From NCBI GenBank assembly GCA_047030855.1, contig JBKYIJ010000002.1, forward strand, positions 1 through 15,980: a stretch of DNA of 15,980 nt, read 5' to 3'. The position numbers and the translations under genes are program-made. The stretch's first letter is position 1. The number at the start of each line of letters is the position of its first letter. This DNA is from QVMM01 sp047030855. GTDB taxonomy: Bacteria; Bacteroidota; Bacteroidia; Bacteroidales; Dysgonomonadaceae. Below the pieces are notes generated by a model. That model ran no database searches, had not been told where the DNA came from, and was given only the letters and a program-made list of their open reading frames with translations. Of the stretch, positions 7,403-14,860 are shown one piece after another.

Positions 7403-10400
7403 AGACATTTTTGGATTTAAAATCTTTCCACTGTGTTGTTACATGAAGTTCTACGTTATTACCGATTGCTTTAAAATGTTGTTTGCCACAATAGATTTTG
7501 AGATTTTCGCGCCCCCTTAAATCCAGTTCATTAGTATTTCCCTTAGTTTCAAGAATAAAATATAATTTTTTAATCCCGTCAATATCAACGTAGACGGCCC
7601 AATCCGGGTTATAGCTGCCGATAGGGGTATCGACTTTAAAGCGGGAGGGAAGTTTGAAGAACATCTTAACGTCTGGATCATCATCAAGATCGAGAGCAAA
7701 CCTATTTTCTACTGTGCTGTCATACATAACATAGTCGTACACGCTATGCTCAACAGCTACAGCGTTCCGATCAAGATTTGCAATCAATTCCGCACTGTCG
7801 AAAATCTCCTGTACATAATACTCTGCGCCGTACAGCTTCTTATAACTGATACCATCTATCGCCAATGAATAACAGGCATTACGGATTATTTCAGTAGCTC
7901 GTTCAATAAAGAGTTGAGGGTCGTTTAAAAAGTCTTTTAATCGACCGCTTTGCTTCAGTATTTTCGCAATCACGCTGCGGCTCGCTAATGTTTGGCTGTC
8001 AAGAATAGCAAGGATATTTGGTAATGATGAATAGCTGTCTGAAAGATCAGCAGTTTTAATGCCGCGTTCTGTATAAGTAACACCCGGTTGGTCGATTTGA
8101 ATATCAGCAGTCTGTGTAACAATATGTGCTTTGTGTATTGACTCCATGTTTTGCAGGGCGGCAACACTCCGGCGTATCAATTCTTTTTCATCAATCTTTA
8201 CTCGATAAGTTGTTTTTTGCTTAATTTTATCCCAAAGTTCCAAAAACTCCGGGGAAAGAGTAATTTCTTTTTTCAATCGTACTGTTACATCACGGGAAGC
8301 GTCGCGGATCGGAGGCCGGGTATCAGCACGTCGAATGATAGAAACAAGTTGATTTCTTGCGCTTTCAAAACGAGATGGAAGTTCCAGCGTACCGGATTGT
8401 ATAGCTGATTTCATATTGTCTTTAATTTTTCCTGATTTTGTGATGTATCCTTTTTCTTCAAAATGGTTCATTAGCTGTTGTGCATCCTCATAAGAAATCT
8501 CTTTTTCAACAGTTACTGTTTTTTGAACAGTTAATTTAGAAACAGCTTCTGGAGTGATTTCACCATTGCGGGTAATGATTTCAACAGCTTTTTCTTTTAC
8601 GGCTTCTAATTCTTTTGGCAATTCAGGTACGTCTTTAGACATAGATGATTCAGCTTTTATAAAGCCTTTGTCCGCAAGATGGGAAAGAAGAATAGCCGTT
8701 TGATTTTCCGTTAAAGATTTTTCCTCGGTTGTTGTTTCCTCAAAAATCATTCCGTTGAACAATTCAAGTCCCAAAATACCAAACTTTATGCCGGTTTCAT
8801 TTTCGATTTCTTTTTGTAAAGTATCGGCAAATTCTGCAAAGCTTTCATTTGCCATAACATGAAGAATATTGATATTTCGATCTTCGATTCGTTCTCCGTT
8901 CTGATCCACACAAAGACGCAAGCCGCGACCGATTTTTTGACGGGCAGTTAATGTGCTTTTCTGTTCGATAAGCGTACAAATCTGAAAGACATTAGGATTG
9001 TCCCAGCCCTCTTTTAATGCGGAGTGAGAAAAGACAAAACGTAAAGGACAATCAAAGGATAATAGCCATTCCTTATCTTTCATTATGGTGTTATAGGTGT
9101 TGTAATCGTCCAGCGTGTCACCTTTGGTATTTTTATAATTCCCCTTTTTATCTTGTGAGAAATATCCATCGTGGACGTGATCGGCACCAGCAGGAAAATA
9201 ATTTTGTAAAACTTTATATTTGGGTAGGGCAATCAATTCAGCGTAAAGCTCCTCAAACATTTGGGCATAAATCCCTTTGCCGCCCTCTGCATTACGATAT
9301 TTTTTAACTTCGTCGATGAAAAACAGGGACAAAACTTTGATTCCTTTTTTAGTGTAACGCAGTTCTTTGTCAAGATGGGTTTCGATAGTTCGGCGTATCT
9401 GCATACGCTTTACAAGATTTTCGTCAATATCGCCTATTGCACGGTGAAGCGGAATAACCTCGGTATTAGACAGTTCGATTTGTTCCATACCGGGAGTACA
9501 GTCAATGCCGGAAATTGCGTAATCTTCATAAATTTCCCGGTTGCCAGATAGGGCAAACAGATCGGCACCCGGCTTGACCGTGATTGCTTTACGAGCTACT
9601 TTTCCGTCTTTGTCCTCAACGTCTATTTCTATACGGGCGCGAAAACCATTAGCATTAGAAACTGATAGCAATTTAATGTATGGTTTATTAAAACCACTCG
9701 TAGCTTGATTGCTGGAAACACATATTTGTTTTACTAGCCCCATTTGATAAGCGTCTACAGGAGTAAGGCGATAAAGAAGATTTACTTTTTCACGGTGGGT
9801 TGCCGAATAGCGGAATATGCAGAGGGGATTGAGAGAAGCAATCGCCTCTTTAGCCTTTTGAGTGTTGTCTACGCTTTGTGGTTCATCAATGATAACAATA
9901 GGATTGGTGTCTTGGATAAAACGGATCGCAGCTTCTCCGTTTAATCTGTCTTGCTGTTGGTTAATCACGTTTTCCGCTTTTCTGAAAGCATCAATATTGA
10001 TAATCATGATTTCAATATTAGTGCTGGTAGCAAACTGCCGCACATCGGACAGTTTGGAACTGTTATAAATAAAATAGCGGCAAGGGGTGTTGTCATAGAG
10101 TGCGGAAAAATGTTCCTGTGTTGTTTGCAGAGATTTGTAAACCCCTTCCCGAATCGCAATGCTTGGAACAACAATAATAAATTTTGTGAATCCATATTGG
10201 CGGTTTAGTTCATAAACCGTTTTGGTATAAACGTAAGTTTTGCCGGTTCCAGTTTCCATTTCAAGGGAAAACTGCCGTCCTTGCAAATCCTCAGTTTGCG
10301 GCAAAAGATTATTCTTTTGAACGGCCCGCATATTTGTAAGCATATTTTTATCAGTTATATGGAGGGCATTTGCAATGCCTGTTTCATTAAAAAAGAATGT

Positions 10401-10520
10401 TTGTCCGCCGCTTTGCTCCATGCTAAAAGTGGAAGTTTGCCGTTGCTGTCCGTCAAAAAGAGCGCATACAGCGTTTACCGCTTCAGTCTGAAATTCCTGT
10501 TGTTTAAATTTTAACTTCAA
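7401..10520 (-). CDS. res: Type III restriction enzyme, Res subunit (SF2 helicase-nuclease)
   Basis: Res is the ATP-driven translocating and cutting subunit of a type III system and acts only in complex with Mod. The protein has 1039 residues, near the usual 900-1050. Helicase motifs are Walker A METGTGKT (88-95), the DEPQ box (212-215) in IVIIDEPQSVD, motif III SATH (239-242), motif V ALKEGWDNPNVFQI (501-514) and motif VI RQKIGRGLRL (527-536). The C-terminal PD-(D/E)XK nuclease has PD at 972-973 and ETK at 991-993 (Glu991, Lys993), so helicase and nuclease both look intact. The start is TTG at 10518-10520, chosen because GGGGG lies eight bases upstream and the N-terminus KLKFKQQEFQTEAVNAV is the normal family start. 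It is the last gene of the mod-HIRAN-unknown-res operon. Confidence 0.95.
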   Translation of the reverse strand: MKLKFKQQEFQTEAVNAVCALFDGQQRQTSTFSMEQSGGQTFFFNETGIANALHITDKNMLTNMRAVQKNNLLPQTEDLQGRQFSLEMETGTGKTYVYTKTVYELNRQYGFTKFIIVVPSIAIREGVYKSLQTTQEHFSALYDNTPCRYFIYNSSKLSDVRQFATSTNIEIMIINIDAFRKAENVINQQQDRLNGEAAIRFIQDTNPIVIIDEPQSVDNTQKAKEAIASLNPLCIFRYSATHREKVNLLYRLTPVDAYQMGLVKQICVSSNQATSGFNKPYIKLLSVSNANGFRARIEIDVEDKDGKVARKAITVKPGADLFALSGNREIYEDYAISGIDCTPGMEQIELSNTEVIPLHRAIGDIDENLVKRMQIRRTIETHLDKELRYTKKGIKVLSLFFIDEVKKYRNAEGGKGIYAQMFEELYAELIALPKYKVLQNYFPAGADHVHDGYFSQDKKGNYKNTKGDTLDDYNTYNTIMKDKEWLLSFDCPLRFVFSHSALKEGWDNPNVFQICTLIEQKSTLTARQKIGRGLRLCVDQNGERIEDRNINILHVMANESFAEFADTLQKEIENETGIKFGILGLELFNGMIFEETTTEEKSLTENQTAILLSHLADKGFIKAESSMSKDVPELPKELEAVKEKAVEIITRNGEITPEAVSKLTVQKTVTVEKEISYEDAQQLMNHFEEKGYITKSGKIKDNMKSAIQSGTLELPSRFESARNQLVSIIRRADTRPPIRDASRDVTVRLKKEITLSPEFLELWDKIKQKTTYRVKIDEKELIRRSVAALQNMESIHKAHIVTQTADIQIDQPGVTYTERGIKTADLSDSYSSLPNILAILDSQTLASRSVIAKILKQSGRLKDFLNDPQLFIERATEIIRNACYSLAIDGISYKKLYGAEYYVQEIFDSAELIANLDRNAVAVEHSVYDYVMYDSTVENRFALDLDDDPDVKMFFKLPSRFKVDTPIGSYNPDWAVYVDIDGIKKLYFILETKGNTNELDLRGRENLKIYCGKQHFKAIGNNVELHVTTQWKDFKSKNV

Positions 10521-10551
10521 TAGATAGACCCCCTAAAAGAAGTCGATTTTT

Positions 10552-10869
10552 TTATTCCTGATTCCCATAGAAGAAATCGAATAGCCAGCCATATTTTTCA
10601 TAGTTTAAATAGGCTTCGCTGTTGTCCGGGCAGTATGTCCCATCAGCCGAATTGATGGCATCTATTTCAAATTGGATTGCCATTTCTTTTATTTCGTTGA
10701 TTTGTTCTTGTGTAGCATGAATCTCGATCGTACAGGGGATTTCATGTACAAATCCCAAATCACGCAATGCAGGATCGGAAGCTAGAAGCTCAACTGTTGC
10801 CTGCGGATAAATTTCAGCCAGACACTTTGTTAGCCGTTGAAAGGTTGGCATATCGGTTTCTACTTTCAT
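10552..10869 (-). CDS. Small acidic protein inside the type III restriction operon, unknown
   Basis: This 105-residue protein is unknown to me. It has an acidic C-terminal half (SADGTYCPDNSEAYLNYEKY) that ends with the aromatic WLFDFFYG. The central part, CTIEIHATQEQINEIKEMA, looks like a strand followed by a helix. No membrane segment or catalytic motif is visible. ATG 10869 is preceded by AAGGAA about ten bases upstream. The gene lies between the HIRAN gene (28 bases upstream) and res (31 bases downstream), so it is co-transcribed with both. Its position between mod and res is unusual. It could be a modulator of the restriction complex or a passenger; the sequence does not decide. Confidence 0.7.
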   Translation of the reverse strand: MKVETDMPTFQRLTKCLAEIYPQATVELLASDPALRDLGFVHEIPCTIEIHATQEQINEIKEMAIQFEIDAINSADGTYCPDNSEAYLNYEKYGWLFDFFYGNQE

Positions 10870-10897
10870 AAATCTATTCCTTGCTTATTCCGAAAGA

Positions 10898-11308
10898 TTA
10901 AAAAGCATTTCCCTTATATTGAAACTCATAGTGATTATCTTGCTCATCATCATAATCATATTCACATTCATCATAGGAAAAACGGTCTATGAGTTCCTTG
11001 TCCTGCACGTCAAAGCAAGTGACTTCACAAATAATTTTAGATTGTGTCGAAAAACACACTTCGATTAAAAAATATTCTCCTACCCGATCATAGATCCGCG
11101 CCGCCGACATTGTACCGTTCGCTTTGGTGCTTGCACTGTTGGCAATATATCCAATCGTATAACCACCTTGTATCAACACTTTGATTGCTTCGCTGTCATA
11201 AGCATTATCCGGTTCCTTACAACATAAAAAGGTAGCGCCAATCGAGAAAGGGTCCCGGTCTTTATAATGATTGAATCCGGTTATCGTTACAAATGTTCCT
11301 TTTAACAT
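10898..11308 (-). CDS. HIRAN-domain protein inside the type III restriction operon
   Basis: A 136-residue protein whose first 60 residues fit the HIRAN pattern: VTITGFNHYK (7-16), LCCKEPDNAYDSEAIKVLI (28-46) and TIGYIANS (51-58). In eukaryotic HLTF, HIRAN domains bind 3' ends of single-stranded DNA; bacterial stand-alone versions are often found near DNA-processing genes. The C-terminal tail (112-127, YDECEYDYDDEQDNHY) is strongly acidic. The AGAGG ribosome site is about nine bases before ATG 11308. If the mod frame is repaired, mod ends at 11322 and this gene starts 13 bases later, so they form one operon. A role in sensing DNA ends or tuning restriction is inferred. The domain call rests on motif reading, not a profile search. 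Confidence 0.8.
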   Translation of the reverse strand: MLKGTFVTITGFNHYKDRDPFSIGATFLCCKEPDNAYDSEAIKVLIQGGYTIGYIANSASTKANGTMSAARIYDRVGEYFLIEVCFSTQSKIICEVTCFDVQDKELIDRFSYDECEYDYDDEQDNHYEFQYKGNAF

Positions 11309-11321
11309 AAAATAGCCTCTT

Positions 11322-11411
11322 TTATATCGTTTTTAGCTCAATGTTTTGGTTTTCCAACAGATAATATGCGTTTGCTTTTGCGCTGCTATCGGCTAGGCTG
11401 TGGCTTGCCAA
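11322..11411 (-). other. Displaced C-terminal tail of Mod, in another frame
   Basis: The main mod frame stops at 11386-11388. From about 11411 the next frame reads LASHSLADSSAKANAYYLLE and then NQNIELKTI, ending at TAA 11322-11324. This looks like the normal end of a type III Mod, and it joins smoothly to PKKIV at the end of the main frame if one base near 11411-11424 (GG, or a run of seven A on the minus strand) is removed. Comparison with the family is from memory. Confidence 0.75.
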
Positions 11412-13131
11412 CCACAATTTTTTTCGGCTGATATGCCGCCATTTGCTCCACATGTTCGGCTGTTACACCCGGCTGCAAGCAGATCAGCATTTCGTTATTT
11501 TCAACGGTGTAAACGGTCAACCCGTTCAGATCAAAGGCGGAAAGATCGGAGGTGAGGGGATACCCCATCTTTAGCAGGATTTCAAAGACAAGCTCATCAT
11601 TGCTCCGGTCTGGCTTCAGCCCGTCAAGATGTCCGTCGATCCGGTCGAATAATGTTGCTATATCCTCATTATCAATGAGGGAATCGTCCCATATTTTCAG
11701 ATTGGAGCTATCCAGCTTGAACACCTTAAATCCTACGTCTGGCAATGGCTTTGGCTCCTCGCCTAATTTTAATTGGCTATTTGCCTGCTTTGCTTCTTCC
11801 AGAATCTTTGCACCAGCACGCCGGATTCGTTCCTTGCCGATCTCACAGATATTTTTATATCCAGCCTTAAACGCTTCGCTCTTTTCATCGCACACTTCGG
11901 GAAGCTGTACCATAATATACCGGCGGTTTCCGCCGTCCTCGGCGTTTAGCTGCATGACGGCATGGGCGGTTGTCGCGCTGCCGCTGAAAAAGTCAAGGAT
12001 TATGTCGCAATCATCTTTTACAGTAACATATTCTACAAGTTTTTTAATATCATCAATGCTTTTGGGATTTTCAAAAACCCGCCTATTATCGAATATGGCA
12101 TTAAACGTTTGGGACGCTGTTTGTGCATAACTAAAATGCACACTACGCATAACCTCTTTATCTGCTTCAAAAAGATTAGTCCTTATGCGTGGTGTAGTCG
12201 TTTCGTCTTGTCCAAATACAACTCGCCCGCGATCAATTTCTTCTTTCATTCTCTGCGGATTTGGGTAAATCCAACCTCTCGACGGTACTTTACAAGGTTT
12301 ATGAGTAACAGGGTGCATAACGTCATATCGCGGCCCACCACCACCGGGCCAACTAATATTTCCATCATCACGATATGGGCCTTTTTCGTCAACCCTTGTA
12401 AAACGCGCCAATGATTTACGCGGGTCGTCCTTATCCCATGAACTATATAACAATTTCAAGCCCTCGTTTACTTTTCCCCAGTCGTCATCATATAGTTTTC
12501 TCAATCGTTCAAACTCGGCCTTAACTTCTTCTATGCCCTCTTTTGTCATTCTCAAAACAGTGCCGCGTTCATTCATTGTCGCTGTACTTTTGAAATAGAC
12601 AAGCATATATTCATGTCCAATAGAAAAATATTTTGCGTCATTTTTTCTATTCTTGTCGTATACAAGGCAAGCTATGAAGTTTTCTTCCCCGAATACTTCA
12701 TTACATAGCTTTTTGAGATTATCCAATTCTACATCGTCAATGGAGACGAAGATAACCCCATCGTCCCGTAAAAGATTCGCGGCAAGCCGCAGGCGAGGGT
12801 ACATCATATTCAACCAGTTGGTGTGATACCGCCCCATGGTTTCAGGGTTGCTTTTGGTCGTCTGCTCGGTTACTTCCTTGTACCGTGCCAGAGGATCAGC
12901 GAAATTGTCTGCATAAACAAAATCATTCCCGGTATTGTAGGGAGGGTCTATGTAAATCATTTTGACTTTTCGGAAGTAGGATTTTTGCAGAAGCTTTAAA
13001 ACCTCTAAATTATCACCCTCTATATAGAGATTCTGTGTTGTGTCAAAGTCAACGCTTTCAGCAGGACAAGGGCGCAATGTGGACGTGCTCCGTTTTTGGG
13101 CTAGCGCAGACAATCGCTTTTTCCTTTCCAT
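11386..13131 (-). CDS. mod: Type III DNA methyltransferase Mod, main open part (gene interrupted by two frameshifts)
   Basis: Mod recognises the target and methylates adenine N6, and it is required for Res activity. This open stretch of 581 codons has TLRPCPAESVDFDTTQN (18-34), DPPYNTG (62-68, catalytic motif IV) and DFFSGSATTAHA (380-391, the S-adenosylmethionine-binding motif). Motif IV before motif I is the beta-class order. Residues about 160-350 are the target-recognition region. The ATG at 13131 is probably not the true start: residues normally in front of it are encoded in another frame at 13101-13298, and the true C-terminus lies beyond the stop at 11386-11388. With both single-base shifts repaired the gene runs 13298-11322 and encodes about 658 residues, a normal Mod length. 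So mod is either a recent pseudogene or misread. The recognition region looks more AT-rich than its flanks. Confidence 0.9.
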   Translation of the reverse strand: MERKKRLSALAQKRSTSTLRPCPAESVDFDTTQNLYIEGDNLEVLKLLQKSYFRKVKMIYIDPPYNTGNDFVYADNFADPLARYKEVTEQTTKSNPETMGRYHTNWLNMMYPRLRLAANLLRDDGVIFVSIDDVELDNLKKLCNEVFGEENFIACLVYDKNRKNDAKYFSIGHEYMLVYFKSTATMNERGTVLRMTKEGIEEVKAEFERLRKLYDDDWGKVNEGLKLLYSSWDKDDPRKSLARFTRVDEKGPYRDDGNISWPGGGGPRYDVMHPVTHKPCKVPSRGWIYPNPQRMKEEIDRGRVVFGQDETTTPRIRTNLFEADKEVMRSVHFSYAQTASQTFNAIFDNRRVFENPKSIDDIKKLVEYVTVKDDCDIILDFFSGSATTAHAVMQLNAEDGGNRRYIMVQLPEVCDEKSEAFKAGYKNICEIGKERIRRAGAKILEEAKQANSQLKLGEEPKPLPDVGFKVFKLDSSNLKIWDDSLIDNEDIATLFDRIDGHLDGLKPDRSNDELVFEILLKMGYPLTSDLSAFDLNGLTVYTVENNEMLICLQPGVTAEHVEQMAAYQPKKIVVGKPQPSR

Positions 13132-13298
13132 TTAAACTCATATTTTTCATAATCATCGTTGATATATTCCCCGCACAGGGAAAGCAGCTTGTCAATATCC
13201 AGCTTGCCCTCTATAAAGCATTCCGGGAACACCGACTGCAATTTTTCTTTATTCATTTTTTCCAAGTCCAAAGAAAGACCGTCTAATTTATCTGTCAT
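13101..13298 (-). pseudogene. mod: N-terminal piece of Mod, separated by a frameshift
   Basis: From ATG 13298 this frame reads MTDKLDGLSLDLEKMNKEKL and continues to YEKYEFKWKGK before stopping at 13101. The preferred start is this ATG because GGGGG lies seven bases upstream; another ATG at 13314-13316 has no ribosome site. The pattern FPECFIEGKLDIDKLLSLCG followed by YEKYEFKWKGK is the usual N-terminal region of type III Mod proteins just before the LRPC segment. Adding one A to the five-A run at 13118-13122 fuses it to the main frame as KWKGKKRLSALAQKRSTSTL. The spacing from KWKGK to LRPC is then normal. As read, ribosomes starting here would end after about 65 residues. Confidence 0.82.
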
Positions 13299-13336
13299 AT
13301 CTGTACCCCCATTCATTGACTTTATTTTACCATAAA

Positions 13337-13352
13337 TGGCGAAATTCTGCCA
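13337..13352. promoter_or_regulatory. Imperfect palindrome in front of mod, possible operator
   Basis: TGGCGAAATTCTGCCA has matching outer arms (TGGC/GCCA) and an AT core, 39 bases before the mod start. No clear -35/-10 pair for mod is visible around it; a TAAAAT about 25 bases before the start could be the -10. Weak evidence. Confidence 0.25.
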
Positions 13353-13363
13353 CTTAAATAAAA

Positions 13364-13391
13364 AATCCTATAGCCTTACGGCTATAGGATT
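13364..13391 (-). terminator. Intrinsic terminator between an XRE gene and mod
   Basis: Perfect 12-bp stem, AATCCTATAGCC (13364-13375) with its complement at 13380-13391, and a TTAC loop. On the minus strand it is followed by TTTTTTATTT, so it ends transcription of the XRE gene at 13397-13738 and separates it from mod. Confidence 0.87.
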
Positions 13392-13396
13392 GGAAG

Positions 13397-13738
13397 TTAT
13401 TTTTCCATATGGGCAACCATTTTAAATATATGATTTAGAAAGTCTGATACAGCCTGGAACTGTTCAGGCGGTAAACGTTCTAGTTTTTCAGCGATATATG
13501 CAACATCGTTCAGTTCCTTGTCACCAAATAGAATGGTGTCACTAGATATGGATAACTTCTCACAGATTCTTTTTAGAGTAGACACAGTAATACCGGAAAT
13601 ACCCCGTTCTATTGCTGATACATTTTTTGTACCTAAAGAAACGAGTTCACCAAATTGTTGCTGAGTGAGTCCGGCACGTTCTCTGGCTATTCGTATTTCA
13701 TTGCCGATCTGGAGATTGATTTCTTTTTTGTTATTCAT
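13397..13738 (-). CDS. XRE-family helix-turn-helix regulator A
   Basis: A 113-residue regulator. The DNA-binding domain spans about residues 10-70: IGNEIRIARERAGLTQQQFG, then LVSLGTKNVSAIERGISGIT (second and third helices), then LKRICEKLSISSDTILF. A C-terminal helical part follows (AYIAEKLERLPPEQFQAVSD). It is about 77% identical by my count to regulator C (14239-14580), with equal length and no gaps. It is divergent from regulator B across a palindromic operator at 13799-13823, so it probably represses its own or the divergent promoter. The gene ends in its own terminator directly before mod, so direct co-transcription with mod is unlikely, although it may act on the mod promoter. Confidence 0.9.
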   Translation of the reverse strand: MNNKKEINLQIGNEIRIARERAGLTQQQFGELVSLGTKNVSAIERGISGITVSTLKRICEKLSISSDTILFGDKELNDVAYIAEKLERLPPEQFQAVSDFLNHIFKMVAHMEK

Positions 13739-13798
13739 CTTTTCACCGTTATTGACTTTCCTAGTTTGTTTTCCAAAGTATGTTGGAGATTCCTAACC

Positions 13799-13823
13799 TT
13801 ACTATTATTTTAAGTAATAGTAA
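13799..13823. promoter_or_regulatory. Palindromic operator between XRE genes A and B
   Basis: TTACTATTA (13799-13807), 7 bases, then the perfect complement TAATAGTAA (13815-13823). It ends two bases before the -35 box of the plus-strand promoter. Nearly the same element occurs at 14635-14659 beside XRE gene C. The repeated motif at the same place beside related regulators supports an operator bound by them. Confidence 0.72.
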
Positions 13824-13825
13824 AA

Positions 13826-13855
13826 TTGACATAAACCCTATGACACTACTATAAT
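13826..13855 (+). promoter_or_regulatory. Sigma-A-type promoter of XRE gene B
   Basis: Consensus -35 TTGACA (13826-13831), an 18-base spacer and consensus -10 TATAAT (13850-13855). It lies about 70 bases before the TTG start at 13929, directly beside the operator, so binding there would block RNA polymerase. Confidence 0.78.
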
Positions 13856-13928
13856 TTGTAATACTAAAAATATGATAAGAAAAATATAGTGCAAGAAAGA
13901 TAGAAAATCAGAAAAGAGGGGGAGCCTT

Positions 13929-14216
13929 TTGGATAGAAGAACTGCCGTTGCAAAAAAATTAAGGATATTGAGAGAGAATAGTAATTTTAGTCAAGCGGAT
14001 ATTGCTGCAATGCTGGGAATGGATAGGTCAACATATGCCTATTATGAAACAGGAAAAACAGAGCCTTCATTAAAAACAATAGTTAAATTGGCTGAATTAT
14101 ATAAGGTTTCCACGGACATGATATTAGGAAGAAAACAAAAAGTAATTAACAAGCCTTTAGAACGCAGAGTTTTAAAAATTTATGAAATTGAAAATACAGT
14201 AAAAAAGCGCACTTGA
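13929..14216 (+). CDS. XRE-family helix-turn-helix regulator B
   Basis: A 95-residue protein that is nearly all DNA-binding domain: VAKKLRILRENSNFSQADIA (7-26), MLGMDRSTYAYYETGKTEPS (28-47), then LKTIVKLAELYKVSTDMILG. The start is TTG at 13929, chosen because AGAGGGGGAG lies just upstream and the next ATG (residue 28) would remove the first helices. It belongs to a different XRE subgroup from A and C. It has a consensus promoter next to the palindromic operator and runs tail-to-tail into gene C. Being a small repressor-like protein divergent from A, it may form a two-repressor switch with A; this is inferred. Confidence 0.88.
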   Translation: MDRRTAVAKKLRILRENSNFSQADIAAMLGMDRSTYAYYETGKTEPSLKTIVKLAELYKVSTDMILGRKQKVINKPLERRVLKIYEIENTVKKRT

Positions 14217-14238
14217 TTGTACTAACCAAGTGCACTTT
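14204..14238. terminator. Bidirectional terminator between XRE genes B and C
   Basis: GCACTTG (14209-14215) pairs with CAAGTGC (14227-14233) across an 11-base loop. After one mismatch the stem continues as AAG/CTT, with A runs on one side and T runs on the other. It contains the stop codon of gene B (14214-14216) and lies just past the stop of gene C. Confidence 0.72.
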
Positions 14239-14580
14239 TTATTTATCAAGATTAGCGATTAACTCAAAAATATGATTTAGACAATTTGAAACGACAGTAA
14301 ACTGTTCTGGTGATAGACGTTCTAGTTTTTCAGAAATGTATTCGACATTATTTAATTCTCGATCATGAAAAAGAATTTCATCACTGGATATAGACAGTTT
14401 TTCACAAATACGTTTTAGAGTAGCTACAGTAATACCGGAAACACCACGTTCTATATCAGATACATTTTTTACACCAAGAGAAACGAGATCGCCAAATTGT
14501 TGTTGAGTAAGTCCGGCACGCTCTCTGGCTATTCGTATTTTATTTCCGATTAGGATATTGATTTCTTTTTTATTTTTCAT
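14239..14580 (-). CDS. XRE-family helix-turn-helix regulator C (paralogue of A)
   Basis: 113 residues, colinear with regulator A and about 77% identical by my count: IRIARERAGLTQQQFGDLVS, SLGVKNVSDIERGVSGIT and CEKLSISSDEILF are in the same places. Several changes fall in or near the recognition helix (Thr37 to Val, Ala42 to Asp), so target preference may have shifted. The ATG at 14580 is preceded by GTGGTGG. Upstream lies a second copy of the palindromic operator (14635-14659). The A and C genes probably arose by duplication of a regulator-plus-operator unit. Confidence 0.88.
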   Translation of the reverse strand: MKNKKEINILIGNKIRIARERAGLTQQQFGDLVSLGVKNVSDIERGVSGITVATLKRICEKLSISSDEILFHDRELNNVEYISEKLERLSPEQFTVVSNCLNHIFELIANLDK

Positions 14581-14584
14581 TATT

Positions 14585-14700
14585 CCACCACTTTAAATAC
14601 TATATACAATGAGTTTATGATTTTATACCGGTTATTACTATTATTGTAAGTAATAGTATTGTTGACATAAACTCATTGTATATAGTATTTAAAGTGGTGG
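14585..14700. repeat. Perfect 35-bp inverted repeat, hinge of a larger mirror-image segment
   Basis: The 35 bases at 14585-14619 (CCACCACTTTAAATACTATA at the left end) recur as an exact reverse complement at 14666-14700, with 46 bases between that include an operator-like sequence. The mirror relation goes on beyond the right arm, where ATGAAAAATAAA at 14704 corresponds to the reversed start of XRE gene C. It continues, with many errors, to the end of the window. Confidence 0.92.
14635..14659. promoter_or_regulatory. Second copy of the palindromic operator
   Basis: TTACTATTA (14635-14643), 7 bases, then TAATAGTAT (14651-14659), one mismatch from the copy at 13799-13823. It is followed by TTGACA (14662-14667) and, 18 bases on, TATTTA (14686-14691), a possible plus-strand promoter matching that of gene B. 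What that promoter really drives is hidden by the mirrored sequence to its right. Confidence 0.6.
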
Positions 14701-14703
14701 AGT

Positions 14704-14860
14704 ATGAAAAATAAAGAAAGTCGTATCTGTCGATAGCTACCGAATAGCCGGAAGTAGACTATAATGTGTTTGGCAGTCAGTTTATATGATGTAAAGTAAT
14801 CTGTGTAGGCATGTTTCATTGTTACTATTAAGCTCCTTCTGAGGCATCAGCCATCAGTGA
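14704..14860 (+). pseudogene. Mirror remnant of XRE gene C
   Basis: ATGAAAAATAAAGAAAGTC begins like XRE gene C, but the frame closes after ten codons. Short matches continue to about 14860 (for example the region aligned with KNVSDIERG). The 3' half is replaced by an unrelated GC-rich patch. It is part of the mirrored segment. Confidence 0.6.

Noticed and set aside
8151..10514. Several plus-strand open frames opposite res
   Set aside because: All are antisense shadows of the intact Res reading frame with its conserved motifs.
11552..12414. Open frames on the plus strand opposite mod
   Set aside because: They are antisense to conserved Mod coding sequence, have no ribosome sites, and show no recognisable protein pattern.
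13118..13122. Programmed -1 frameshift or phase-variable tract in mod
   Set aside because: Five A are too few for a typical phase-variable tract. The codons GGA AAA AGC do not form a classical slippery heptamer, since the P-site tRNA would re-pair badly. A second shift at the other end of the gene would also need explaining.
14585..14700. Inverted repeat as transposon ends or an invertible promoter
   Set aside because: No transposase or invertase gene is nearby, and the mirror relation continues past the repeat for over a kilobase, so the 35 bp are only the best-preserved part of a larger fold-back.
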